DNA of 64,000 bases, from assembly GCA_025517525.1 (NCBI GenBank), contig JAOPJZ010000017.1, positions 1 to 64,000 of the forward strand, given 5' to 3'. The notes beneath the pieces were generated by a model. That model did not search any database and was not told where the DNA came from. It saw nothing but the letters and a program-made list of their open reading frames with translations. The number at the start of each line of letters is the position of its first letter. Within the stretch, counting starts at the first letter, position 1. Below, in pieces: positions 41,429 to 48,952 of the stretch. The position numbers and the translations under genes were made by a program. Source of the stretch: Natronosalvus hydrolyticus (lineage in GTDB: Archaea; Halobacteriota; Halobacteria; Halobacteriales; Natrialbaceae).

Positions 41429-42112
41429 CTACCCAAGTTGTTCTGACAAGGGTTCATGACCGCCTTGCTGTTCCTGTTGTTCGGTCGGGTTTTCCAGGAA
41501 CTCGTCTATCTGCAGTTCTAAGTCGATCTCGTCCTCGTCCAAACTTCCTTCCTCCAACTTTTGTACGATCTCTTGCTCCTCGTCCAGGCCTTCTGCCATG
41601 TCGTTGTCCTCTAAAGCACGACGGATTGCCTGCTCCATCTCCAGCCCTTCGATACTGTCTGTCGCGGGTTGCTGTTCGTTCAGGAACTCGGCGATCTCCT
41701 CGGACACCTCGCTTACTGGGATGTTTGCATCTTCGTCCGCACGGATACGGGATACGTCCGAAACGGTTTCCCAGTCCATTTTCTGCTCGTACTTTTCGAA
41801 GTGAGCGAAGAATTTCTGCAACTGGCTGTACGCCTTTTTCTTCTGCTGGTTCGCATCCAAGAGCAGGCGTTTCCGTTTCAAACCGGATGCCTTGGCTGCT
41901 TTTTCTAGCAGTGTTCTCCGGGTTTCGCTGTGGTTTTGGAACTGTGCTTCGTGCTGCTTCATCTCTTCGCGGTGGTACTCCAGGTCTTCTTCCAGTTCTT
42001 GTTCGGTGTAGTTTGTGTCGAACAAATCTCTGCCCTCCATCTGGTTTTCTTGTGATCCGGTTTGTGGCGGTGTTTTCCCGAAGACGGTGTATACCCAGTT
42101 ACGCGGTCTCAT
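41429..42112 (-). CDS. coiled-coil acidic protein, ESCRT-III-like candidate
   Basis: 227 residues. A short basic start (MRPRNWVYTVFGKTP), then helices ELEEDLEYHREEMKQHEAQF and AAKASGLKRKRLLLDANQQK, then an acidic C-terminus with an amphipathic stretch DEIDLELQIDEFLENPTEQQ. Basic-helical core plus acidic C-terminal helix is the layout of ESCRT-III/CdvB proteins, and the stretch could serve as an MIT-interacting motif for the neighbouring ATPase. Sequence identity is too low to prove it. Coupled to the upstream membrane protein by a four-base overlap. The 230-residue frame on the other strand is a shadow. Confidence 0.55.
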   Translation of the reverse strand: MRPRNWVYTVFGKTPPQTGSQENQMEGRDLFDTNYTEQELEEDLEYHREEMKQHEAQFQNHSETRRTLLEKAAKASGLKRKRLLLDANQQKKKAYSQLQKFFAHFEKYEQKMDWETVSDVSRIRADEDANIPVSEVSEEIAEFLNEQQPATDSIEGLEMEQAIRRALEDNDMAEGLDEEQEIVQKLEEGSLDEDEIDLELQIDEFLENPTEQQEQQGGHEPLSEQLG

Positions 42113-42420
42113 GAACTGATAACCTCGTTTTCCGTGTTGGTATGGTGGTGTTCTGGCTGGAATGCCAGTACTGTGAGAACGATTCCTGTCCCGGCCCCGA
42201 TTGCTGCGGCGATTACAGCGGATTCCACTTGTTGGACGGTTAGGCTGAGGTAGTGTCTACCGACGTACCGGGATAGTAGCACGACGCCGGTGGTTGCGGT
42301 GATGGCTACGATTCCTCCGAGGAATGGACGGTGCTCAACTGCTTTGTACGTGAGCAGTACCACTGCGACACCGGTCAGGGCGTACAGGGCGGCGATTCCC
42401 ATTGTGAACATGTTGATCAT
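42109..42420 (-). CDS. membrane protein of the ESCRT-like operon
   Basis: About 103 residues from ATG at 42420. Three hydrophobic segments (about residues 6-23, 33-50, 63-84), with a short histidine-rich tail (QPEHHHTNTENEVISS). The first gene of the operon, overlapping the coiled-coil gene. It could be the membrane anchor that recruits the filament protein; that is inference. GAAGGTACC precedes the ATG. Confidence 0.6.
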   Translation of the reverse strand: MINMFTMGIAALYALTGVAVVLLTYKAVEHRPFLGGIVAITATTGVVLLSRYVGRHYLSLTVQQVESAVIAAAIGAGTGIVLTVLAFQPEHHHTNTENEVISS

Positions 42421-42575
42421 GGTACCTTCTCTTCTCCAACTGTCAATACGATTTCCACCATAGATAAGGTTTTTCCCCAATGTATGGCTATGGCCTATTC
42501 TGGGTCTATCGCCGTAAACACTTAACACGACCTAACGAAAACTAGCAAACCCTGAGAACAACGAGATCTACGCTT

Positions 42576-42938
42576 ATGGATGAAGATTATCTGGATGAAG
42601 TTGCCCGGCATTGGAAGTCTCTCTCCACGTTGAAACGGGTGAAGGTGTTCCTATACCTGTCAGAAGGAGTTCCGCCCTCACAGTTCCTGGAAGAGGATGA
42701 AGATTTGGACGTGACACGGCCTACGATCCAGGACTACATCAACGACTTCAAAGAGTTAGACATGATTGAGAAGCAGGGTCGGAACTACGTAGTCACTGAG
42801 AAGGGAGAGGAGTTCGAAGACTTGTTGGAGGATACTGAACGGGTTTTGAAGGATCGTGACCGGCAGGAACTGGAAGAGTTTGAGGAACGAGCCGAGCAAC
42901 TGCGTGAACGGCTTGACCAAGACGAACACAAAGAATAG
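42576..42938 (+). CDS. winged-helix regulator
   Basis: 120 residues. N-terminal HTH-like helices VARHWKSLSTLKRVKVFLYL then FLEEDEDLDVTRPTIQDYIN and a small wing (RNYVVTEKGE), followed by a long C-terminal coiled coil rich in E and R. Divergent from the ESCRT-like operon and upstream of tbp; probably regulates one or both. Function inferred from fold. Confidence 0.65.
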   Translation: MDEDYLDEVARHWKSLSTLKRVKVFLYLSEGVPPSQFLEEDEDLDVTRPTIQDYINDFKELDMIEKQGRNYVVTEKGEEFEDLLEDTERVLKDRDRQELEEFEERAEQLRERLDQDEHKE

Positions 42939-42986
42939 AGCGGTAGTGTTTATCACAGCTCAGCCACCTTTACACGAGGTAAGGGA

Positions 42987-43547
42987 ATGTCGACACTGAC
43001 GGAAACTCTCTCGACAGAGAACGTAGTCGGTTCCACAAGTATAGATCAGGAACTGGACCTGGAGTCTTTAGCTGATGATCTGGACAGTGTGCGTTTTGAT
43101 CCAGAAAACTTTCCCGGGCTGGTGTACCGAACCACCGATCCGAAAGCAGCGTCCCTGATCTTCCGCTCGGGTAAATTGGTCTGTACTGGTGCCTCTTCCG
43201 TGGACGATGTTGAAAGAGCAGTGGGTCAAACCTTCGACACGCTTCGAGACCTCGGGTTAGAGGTGCCTGATGAGCCTGATATCACGATCCAGAATATTGT
43301 GACAAGCGGGGACTTGGGAGAGACGTTGAATTTGAACGCGATTGCGATCGGGTTCGGGTTGGAACATGTTGAGTATGAGCCGGAGCAGTTCCCCGGCTTG
43401 GTGTACCGGCCTGATGACCAGGACGTGGTCACCCTGCTATTTGGTAGTGGGAAGCTGGTGATCACCGGGGCGAAAAACCCGGATGATGCTGAAAAAGCGA
43501 TTGAAAGCGTAGCAACAAGGCTTGACGAACTGGGTTTGCTAGGATAG
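42987..43547 (+). CDS. tbp: TATA-box-binding protein
   Basis: 186 residues with the two direct repeats of the family: FPGLVYRTTDPKAASLIFRS then GKLVCTGASSVDD, and FPGLVYRPDDQDVVTLLFGS then GKLVITGAKNPDD. Binds TATA boxes and recruits TFB and RNA polymerase. Plasmid-borne TBP paralogues are known in haloarchaea and can steer transcription of subsets of promoters. A short acidic N-terminal extension precedes the first repeat. ATG start with a GAGGTAAGG upstream. Confidence 0.95.
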   Translation: MSTLTETLSTENVVGSTSIDQELDLESLADDLDSVRFDPENFPGLVYRTTDPKAASLIFRSGKLVCTGASSVDDVERAVGQTFDTLRDLGLEVPDEPDITIQNIVTSGDLGETLNLNAIAIGFGLEHVEYEPEQFPGLVYRPDDQDVVTLLFGSGKLVITGAKNPDDAEKAIESVATRLDELGLLG

Positions 43548-44141
43548 AACCGCTTTCTTGATCTCCTGAATCTCTCGGTGGGATTGTCGAGCGTTCTGTA
43601 TTCGGGCAAGTATGCGTTCTTCGTCCCAGTTCTGGCCTTCCCCAACTACGTACCAGATACTGGTGTAGAACAAACGTGTTTTCTGCAAGAGGTCTGCTTC
43701 CACCCACTCGTGTTGGAACTGGTTTTCTCGTTTCTGGAGTTCTTCGGATTTGTGCTGGGCGATAGCGCTGTGAAGGGCTTCGTGCTCGATCACGTATTCA
43801 ACCGCTTCTTCTAATGATTCAACTCGGTATCCTCTCCACGTGTCCTGAGACTGGTAGATGCTGTTGATTACAGGCAGGTTGAGATGGATGTCACCGTCAT
43901 AGCTGCTGAATGAACCGGCTGTACGACTTCGATCGATGACTTTGGTTAGAATGCCTTGAGGGTTGTACACCGAGTCTCCATGACTGTGGCAGGTAAACCT
44001 CCATCCAGACAGGTAGAATTTGACACGACTGAACCCCTCTATTGCAGATGAGATATTACCGGACTGGTTCCGTCTCACAAGGAAACCGATCAAACTGAAA
44101 AACGTGAAGAAAAACCAGGTGTGGAACACCGTGCTCAGCAC
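43539..44141 (-). CDS. HEXXH-motif metalloprotease-like membrane protein
   Basis: 200 residues. One N-terminal transmembrane segment (about 7-22) anchors a soluble domain with EYVIEHEALHSAIAQH, a HEALH (HExxH) zinc-ligand motif at 120-124. A third ligand cannot be placed with confidence. The predicted location is the cell surface or membrane-cytosol face. GTG start 15 bases from GGTGG. The convergent end overlaps tbp by nine bases. Zinc protease function is inferred from this motif only. Confidence 0.6.
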   Translation of the reverse strand: MLSTVFHTWFFFTFFSLIGFLVRRNQSGNISSAIEGFSRVKFYLSGWRFTCHSHGDSVYNPQGILTKVIDRSRTAGSFSSYDGDIHLNLPVINSIYQSQDTWRGYRVESLEEAVEYVIEHEALHSAIAQHKSEELQKRENQFQHEWVEADLLQKTRLFYTSIWYVVGEGQNWDEERILARIQNARQSHREIQEIKKAVLS

Positions 44142-44899
44142 TATTCGGCACCACCTCTTTCTACGAAGTCGGATATACTGTTTTGAGGTTTCGAGGGCTC
44201 AATATCTTTCTCCTGAACGGATTTATCGAAGGAATCCTCTCTAAGCTTCCATCTTGCTTTGTGGCACTTCAGATAACCGGTTTCAAAATCTCCTGCTTCT
44301 AAAATAACCTTCATGTTTTCCCGTTCAAGCGAAATCAGACCAACTCCTTCTTCTCGAAATTTGTCGAGATTATCAGCTGGCTTTTCTACATGATCCGCAT
44401 CCATCACTACGTACCGAGAATCAGCATAGTTAGCTCTGCTTGCCTGCTTAAGCGCTTTCTCCCAGTCTTTCTGCTTCAATTCAAAAGCAATAACCTGGTT
44501 AATAACGTCAGGGAACGGTACTGGTTCGAAAAGTCCATCTTCGTTCTTCCTCAGATACCCGTTCTTTCGAAGCCAGTTATAGATCGTTCTGCAGTAACTA
44601 CTGGCATAGGGATAGTTCCTGCTTTCAACCATCTCATCGATCGAAGCTGGCTCCTTCGACCTCAAGCCCTCATAAGTAATCAAACGTCTCCACTTACTCG
44701 TCAATGGTTCAGTGCAACCAGTAGCGTTGACCCGCTCTTCTACTGCTTGAAAATCAACGTCAACAGCAACAAGATCGGTACGATATACACCTCCATAGAG
44801 CACTTCGGAAAACCAGAAATCGTTCTCGAAAAAATCTCCAAGCACCTTTACAGCAGTCTCAGTCATATCTTCAATCTCGTTCTCAAAAACAGTGATCAC
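44141..44899 (-). CDS. possible PD-(D/E)xK nuclease with winged-helix part
   Basis: 252 residues. The centre has a winged-helix-like stretch (SSYCRTIYNWLRKNGYLRKN) and a nuclease-like block VINQVIAFELKQKDWEKALK then QASRANYADSRYVVMDADHV, the pattern of PD-(D/E)xK enzymes whose E-x-K ligands sit in a strand before a helix with QA. The upstream D-type ligand may be in YRTDLVAVDVD. Start GTG (or ATC three bases on) overlaps the upstream stop. Nuclease function is inferred from motifs. Confidence 0.55.
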   Translation of the reverse strand: MITVFENEIEDMTETAVKVLGDFFENDFWFSEVLYGGVYRTDLVAVDVDFQAVEERVNATGCTEPLTSKWRRLITYEGLRSKEPASIDEMVESRNYPYASSYCRTIYNWLRKNGYLRKNEDGLFEPVPFPDVINQVIAFELKQKDWEKALKQASRANYADSRYVVMDADHVEKPADNLDKFREEGVGLISLERENMKVILEAGDFETGYLKCHKARWKLREDSFDKSVQEKDIEPSKPQNSISDFVERGGAE

Positions 44900-45660
44900 G
44901 CATCACCCTGTTTTGCGACTTTCTGTTTCACGGTTTGCTTCACCACTTCGATATCAGTGGCTTGGTCTTGGAAGTCGAAGTACTGGTCAAAGCGGTTGGT
45001 CACTGACTTCTCACCACGCTTCCGGTAAAACTCGGCAGCTGATTCCACGTATCCTTGCAAACCTTGGTATCTTCTTCGCGATCCGGTAGACTGGTTGAAC
45101 CTGGTCTGCAGTTGTTCGGGGTCTGTTGGTGGGAATTGACAGTACCGGACCTGTATCTCGTTGCATTTTGACCGGAGAATTCCTTCACCGATGCGTTTCT
45201 CAAAATCGCTTTGCTGGTTTAGATCAAGGTCTTGGACTTCGGTCCAGATGATGTGCTTCAACACGTCTAACTCGTTTCGTGCAGGTTCCCGGTGCTCAAG
45301 CACCGCCTTTAGAACGTCTGTGAACAGTCTGTAGCTGTGCTCAATCCCCATCAGTTTGATGTGGTAGTTCCCGCACTGGGTGGCGTCGACGTATTTGAAA
45401 CCGTTTTCTTTCGGGGATTCCTTGGGGTGAGGCCGGTTGACTGGTGTTAGTGCGTTGCAACGGATTTCGCCTTCTCTGACGTTGATGATCTTGGATTCCG
45501 CTCTTACTCGTTGTCCGTCGCTGAACAGGATTTTCCTGCCTTCACCGGTTTGCTCTGGTTTTTGGTTGACTTCCCGGTAGCTGACGAAACTGCCTTTCGT
45601 CCTACCCCGGAGTTTGGACTTGATCGACTCGAGGTTTTCCTGTACCAGGAGATCCTTCAC
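44896..45660 (-). CDS. hypothetical protein
   Basis: 254 residues, soluble. Two strand-rich parts (EIRCNALTPVNRPHPK; NEIQVRYCQFPPTD) separated by a helical region (VLKAVLEHREPARNELDVLK). GTG start overlaps the upstream TGA with GGTGAGAACC 15 bases before it, and its end overlaps the nuclease-like gene. Ends in QGDA. No family recognised. Confidence 0.6.
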   Translation of the reverse strand: MKDLLVQENLESIKSKLRGRTKGSFVSYREVNQKPEQTGEGRKILFSDGQRVRAESKIINVREGEIRCNALTPVNRPHPKESPKENGFKYVDATQCGNYHIKLMGIEHSYRLFTDVLKAVLEHREPARNELDVLKHIIWTEVQDLDLNQQSDFEKRIGEGILRSKCNEIQVRYCQFPPTDPEQLQTRFNQSTGSRRRYQGLQGYVESAAEFYRKRGEKSVTNRFDQYFDFQDQATDIEVVKQTVKQKVAKQGDA

Positions 45661-45992
45661 TCTTGGTTCTCACCTTTTGGTTTCTTGTTGATCATCTGTT
45701 TGAATTCAAGACCGCATCCGGGTTTTTCTCCTCGGATCATCAGTACGTTCAAATTATATTTCCAGCTATCTCTGAACGTCAATCCCCAGATGGCGTTAAG
45801 CCAGAAGACGGTAATGTATTGATCAAGACTCATGTATCTTCCTGAAAGTCCATAACTCCAATCTGCATCCATATCAGGCATTGTTTCTCTGTGATCAATT
45901 TCTTTGAGTAGAGCGTTCCTCAAATCAAACCGGTACTTGATCCCTTTATGAAATACGTTGTATAAGTCCGAATGCAGAATTCTATTCTCCAT
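45657..45992 (-). CDS. hypothetical protein
   Basis: 111 residues from the ATG opening MENRILHSDLYNVFHKG, 14 bases from GGTGAGAATCG and inside the end of the preceding gene. Mid-protein WLNAIWGLTFRDSWKYNL is hydrophobic-aromatic but not membrane-like. Ends in KGENQE, read through the next gene's ribosome-binding motif. Function unknown. Confidence 0.55.
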   Translation of the reverse strand: MENRILHSDLYNVFHKGIKYRFDLRNALLKEIDHRETMPDMDADWSYGLSGRYMSLDQYITVFWLNAIWGLTFRDSWKYNLNVLMIRGEKPGCGLEFKQMINKKPKGENQE

Positions 45993-46611
45993 CTCGATTC
46001 TCACCTTGTTCTGTGAGGTGGTAGATTTTGATAGTCCGTTTCGGTGAGAAGCACGCCCAATCAGCATACTCTTTGTCAGGCTCACACTCCTCCAAGCTAA
46101 GATCGGTGCAGCACGGCATAGCTACAACCAAGATCTCCTCAGCGTCCACAGCATCTACCGATTCTTGTAGATCAGCATGGCTGTGAACTGCTGCCAATAC
46201 CACTCGATCTGCTTCAAAGGATTGTTCCTGAATCCGTTCCGGTATGCACTGTAACCGGTCTATCTTCGAGTGATCTCCTTCGACCCTCAGCTGAGGGTCT
46301 ACACTGATACACTGCCAGTGGGTCATATAGGCGAAGAAACCAGCTGTTCGAGGTGTTGAACCGTCACCCACTGAGATCATGGTCACATCTTCGTCCGTTG
46401 TGTTAAAGTCTGGATGTTTCCGGACTGCGTCGTAGACTGCGAAGGTTTCTGTAATCTCCTTTCCGTTCGGAAACAGGTCTGTTTGGAGAATGTCTACTGC
46501 ACAATCTAACCCAAGGAACTCGCTGATATAGCTTAGCCGGGGTTGCTTCAGTTGAAGTTGTAGATGGCCTTGTGCATGTTTTGACTCCGCTACAACATTT
46601 GGATCTCCCAC
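45982..46611 (-). CDS. possible SAM-dependent methyltransferase-like protein
   Basis: 209 residues. VTMISVGDGSTPRTAGFFAY resembles Rossmann motif I (glycine loop after a hydrophobic strand), followed by CISVDPQLR (an acidic motif II after the next strand) and ILVVAMPCCTDL in the region of motif IV. Pattern fits a class I methyltransferase fold, substrate unknown. GTG start with GGTGAGAACCGGTAGTG. Ends in GENRDGE. The call rests on motif shape only. Confidence 0.45.
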   Translation of the reverse strand: MGDPNVVAESKHAQGHLQLQLKQPRLSYISEFLGLDCAVDILQTDLFPNGKEITETFAVYDAVRKHPDFNTTDEDVTMISVGDGSTPRTAGFFAYMTHWQCISVDPQLRVEGDHSKIDRLQCIPERIQEQSFEADRVVLAAVHSHADLQESVDAVDAEEILVVAMPCCTDLSLEECEPDKEYADWACFSPKRTIKIYHLTEQGENRDGE

Positions 46612-46961
46612 TACCGGTTCTCACCTGTGTCTTTCACTGCTTGAAGGATTTCCCAGAGACTGTCTTCGGTGAAGCAGTGGTAGCTGTCTTGATGCTTTTG
46701 ATGCGGTATTCCGACTTCCTCAGCTACTTCTCGCGAGAGACTGCTGCCTTCTGTTCTATCGGTTTCCTCTCCGGTCAGGTAGGTGAGTAACTGGTGTAGC
46801 TGGTTGCTAGTGAAGCAGCCGTGAGTAATCGCATGCTGTGTTGGTGGAATATCGGTTATTTCAAAGATTTCACGTATAATATCTCTCCTGCTGTAGCTGC
46901 TTCGAACTCCTTCCTTCGGACCGTAGTGTACTCCTTCAACATCCCATCCTTCAGGAGCCAC
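46611..46961 (-). CDS. hypothetical protein
   Basis: 116 residues. Two similar helical pairs, THGCFTSNQLHQLLTYLTGE and SYHCFTEDSLWEILQAVKDT, form an internal repeat of about 60 residues sharing H-x-C-F-T. Both repeats follow a P-x-x-x-x-Q/H stretch. GTG start 15 bases from GGTGAGAACC. No known family; the internal duplication is the notable feature. Confidence 0.55.
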   Translation of the reverse strand: MAPEGWDVEGVHYGPKEGVRSSYSRRDIIREIFEITDIPPTQHAITHGCFTSNQLHQLLTYLTGEETDRTEGSSLSREVAEEVGIPHQKHQDSYHCFTEDSLWEILQAVKDTGENR

Positions 46962-47146
46962 TACTGGTTCTCACCTTCGATTTCTTCCAGCCTCTCAACT
47001 TGAATGTCGAGTTCGTGGTGGATTCTTAGTGTTCTCTTGTTCCTATTGACCTGAGCGTGTACTTCGAGAAAACTTGAAACTGCTTCCAGTTTCTTTCTTG
47101 CTTCTTCGAGGGTAAGTATCTCTTCTTCATCTTCAATGCTGTCCAC
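46961..47146 (-). CDS. small helical protein
   Basis: 61 residues of mostly charged helix (EEILTLEEARKKLEAVSSFL, HHELDIQVERLEEIEGENQ). GTG start in the TAGTG overlap. Likely a short coiled coil. Function unknown. Confidence 0.5.
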   Translation of the reverse strand: MDSIEDEEEILTLEEARKKLEAVSSFLEVHAQVNRNKRTLRIHHELDIQVERLEEIEGENQ

Positions 47147-47454
47147 TACTGGTTTTCACCTTCTGAGCAAATTGTATAGATGAGTTTGCTGAGGGTGTTG
47201 GCGATCTCGCTATCCGAGTTGAGTTTCCAGTGGTCGATGCTTGATTCGACGTCTGCTTTCTGGAGTAGACCGATTTCTGTGAGTGTGTCCCATCTGCGTA
47301 GTAGTGCGTCTCTGGAAACATCGGCTGCTTCTGCTAACGTGGATTGATTGTACTGTATTGTGGGGTTTTCGAGTAGTGTTTTGGCCACTTTGAGTGTGAC
47401 CGTGTCGAGTATGTGTTGCGGGTTCACCGCACCACCATCTATGTTTTTTGACAT
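47146..47454 (-). CDS. winged-helix DNA-binding protein
   Basis: 102 residues: LKVAKTLLENPTIQYNQSTL, recognition helix SRDALLRRWDTLTEIGLLQK and a short wing DVESSIDHWKLN. First gene of the coupled run that extends to the HEXXH gene. Its promoter at 47478-47489 is shared with the divergent gene and carries a palindrome at the start region. An autoregulatory role is inferred. Confidence 0.65.
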   Translation of the reverse strand: MSKNIDGGAVNPQHILDTVTLKVAKTLLENPTIQYNQSTLAEAADVSRDALLRRWDTLTEIGLLQKADVESSIDHWKLNSDSEIANTLSKLIYTICSEGENQ

Positions 47455-47468
47455 ACAATACAGTATTT
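47455..47468. promoter_or_regulatory. palindromic operator candidate
   Basis: ATACTGTAT-type odd palindrome in ATACAATACAGTAT just upstream of the winged-helix start, between it and the TATA box. The position suits an operator. Confidence 0.35.
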
Positions 47469-47477
47469 CGAAAATAC

Positions 47478-47489
47478 ATTTTTATAGGC
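47478..47489. promoter_or_regulatory. bidirectional TATA box
   Basis: CATTTTTATAGG reads as a TATA box on both strands; it lies about 30 bases upstream of the minus-strand ATG and about 33 bases upstream of the plus-strand ATG at 47517. Confidence 0.6.
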
Positions 47490-47516
47490 AGCCCAGTCAA
47501 ACACCCACGACAACAG

Positions 47517-47699
47517 ATGGAGAAGTCTCAATGCCTGCAATGCCGTCGAGAATACTTCTCCGGGAAGAGAGACTGGGAAGACATCCAACCAGAACAATAC
47601 GAAATAGTACCTGACGAGGATGAAGACGGAACACTCCGCCAAGTCCGTACCTGCAGTGACGGCCACCGGATCGAAGACAAATTCCAACCCCTATCCTAA
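47517..47699 (+). CDS. zinc-ribbon mini-protein
   Basis: 60 residues, leaderless ATG. CLQCRREYFSGKR near the N-terminus gives one CxxC; CSDGHRIEDKF supplies a second half later in the chain. Divergent from the winged-helix gene over a shared promoter, and its end overlaps the DUF4238 gene by nine bases. Function unknown. Confidence 0.55.
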   Translation: MEKSQCLQCRREYFSGKRDWEDIQPEQYEIVPDEDEDGTLRQVRTCSDGHRIEDKFQPLS

Positions 47700-48854
47700 A
47701 CCCGGATCATACCTCTCCAAGTCCAGCAACTCCTGCAACAACCTGATCGAATAGATCACAGCAACGTCCGAAGCCCCGTGTGACTCGTTAAAGATCAAGT
47801 GCACCAACTTCCGCTGTACAGGTGCTTGGCACGTAGACCGTTCCTTTGTATAGCTCAAACCCGTATTAATAGTGCAATCAGGAAGAGAAGGCGAAAGACG
47901 CGGAAGCTGATGATGAGGTACTTCCGTAAACTGCAACGTTTCACCCGTCTCAATCTCCAGCGGGAAAGTAATCTCTTCTCGCCGCCGAACCTCATCCATC
48001 CGGTTCAACAAGCCCTGAACGTACTCCTCGCTACAAGAGTCAAACATCACAATATTCTCCGCACTGTGAAATTGCAGCAAATTCAACTCATCAACAACAT
48101 TCTCTGACTTCACCAAGACCTGGTGCTTCGAATTGCTATCAAAAGAATACACAAACGAATCATAGAGCAGAAGCATCCGGTCTGGACCGATCGGACAATA
48201 GATCTGTAGACCACGGTTCGCTAACCCGCCGATCTTCAGCTCTCTTCTTTCTTTGAAAGCTGGGTTTTCGTGCACCACAGGAGAATCGGAAACCACGAAC
48301 TCATGACTGGTAACGTTCCGAAGCATCACCGCTTCCAGGTCACCGATACCGATGTACCCAAAGATGCCGTGGGCGATATCTCGGTGATGGATTCCGAGGA
48401 TTGAGGCATCTACAAGAGCGTCTTCTTTCTCTTCATCACTCAGATCTCCTTTCCACTTGATAATATCCTCGTATCTTCCGGATTCCAGGTCGTCACGAGC
48501 CCCGTCACGGAAAAACTCGTCTCCCTCCTCTATATCTGAACGCTTAGCCTTGGTTCTAAAACGCTGAGTGGTGACAAACGAGTATAATAATTTCAGTTCC
48601 TTGTCGGTGAGATCTGTTAGTGTCCAACCGTTACGAAGCCGTTTAATCGGACCAGAGTGAAACCCTTCTAAGTCCGCAAACTCCTCCTCCACCGCGGTGT
48701 TAATACTGTAGAAGTAGTTTCTGGCGCACACCTTGGTCAGGTGTTGATCGAACACGTTCCCGGATTCCAGGTGAAGCGTGTCCACCTTCTCATCGGTGGC
48801 CCAGGCATCCAAATAGAACTGGGGTACGTAGTGCTGGTTCTTCCGCTCCGGCAT
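47691..48854 (-). CDS. DUF4238-domain protein
   Basis: 387 residues. N-terminal KNQHYVPQFYLDAWATDE is the family hallmark, then LLYSFVTTQRFRTKAKRSDI, HEFVVSDSPVVHENPAF and GLQIYCPIGPDRMLLLYDS in family order. DUF4238 proteins are of uncertain function but are repeatedly found in defence and mobile loci. It faces the ApeA-like gene across a 98-base gap. Full length. Confidence 0.8.
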   Translation of the reverse strand: MPERKNQHYVPQFYLDAWATDEKVDTLHLESGNVFDQHLTKVCARNYFYSINTAVEEEFADLEGFHSGPIKRLRNGWTLTDLTDKELKLLYSFVTTQRFRTKAKRSDIEEGDEFFRDGARDDLESGRYEDIIKWKGDLSDEEKEDALVDASILGIHHRDIAHGIFGYIGIGDLEAVMLRNVTSHEFVVSDSPVVHENPAFKERRELKIGGLANRGLQIYCPIGPDRMLLLYDSFVYSFDSNSKHQVLVKSENVVDELNLLQFHSAENIVMFDSCSEEYVQGLLNRMDEVRRREEITFPLEIETGETLQFTEVPHHQLPRLSPSLPDCTINTGLSYTKERSTCQAPVQRKLVHLIFNESHGASDVAVIYSIRLLQELLDLERYDPGLG

Positions 48855-48952
48855 TTCCCTGATTCACGCTATCTTGCAAACCTCTTGAATCTATCACCTT
48901 CCAAAGAGTGCGTCTGCAAGAATTTTTGACCTGTTAGAACTGAGAACCTGTT

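Noticed and set aside
41422..42114. 230-residue plus-strand frame opposite the coiled-coil gene
   Set aside because: Arginine/proline/serine-rich translation without a known fold; the minus-strand frame has normal helical protein character and operon overlaps.
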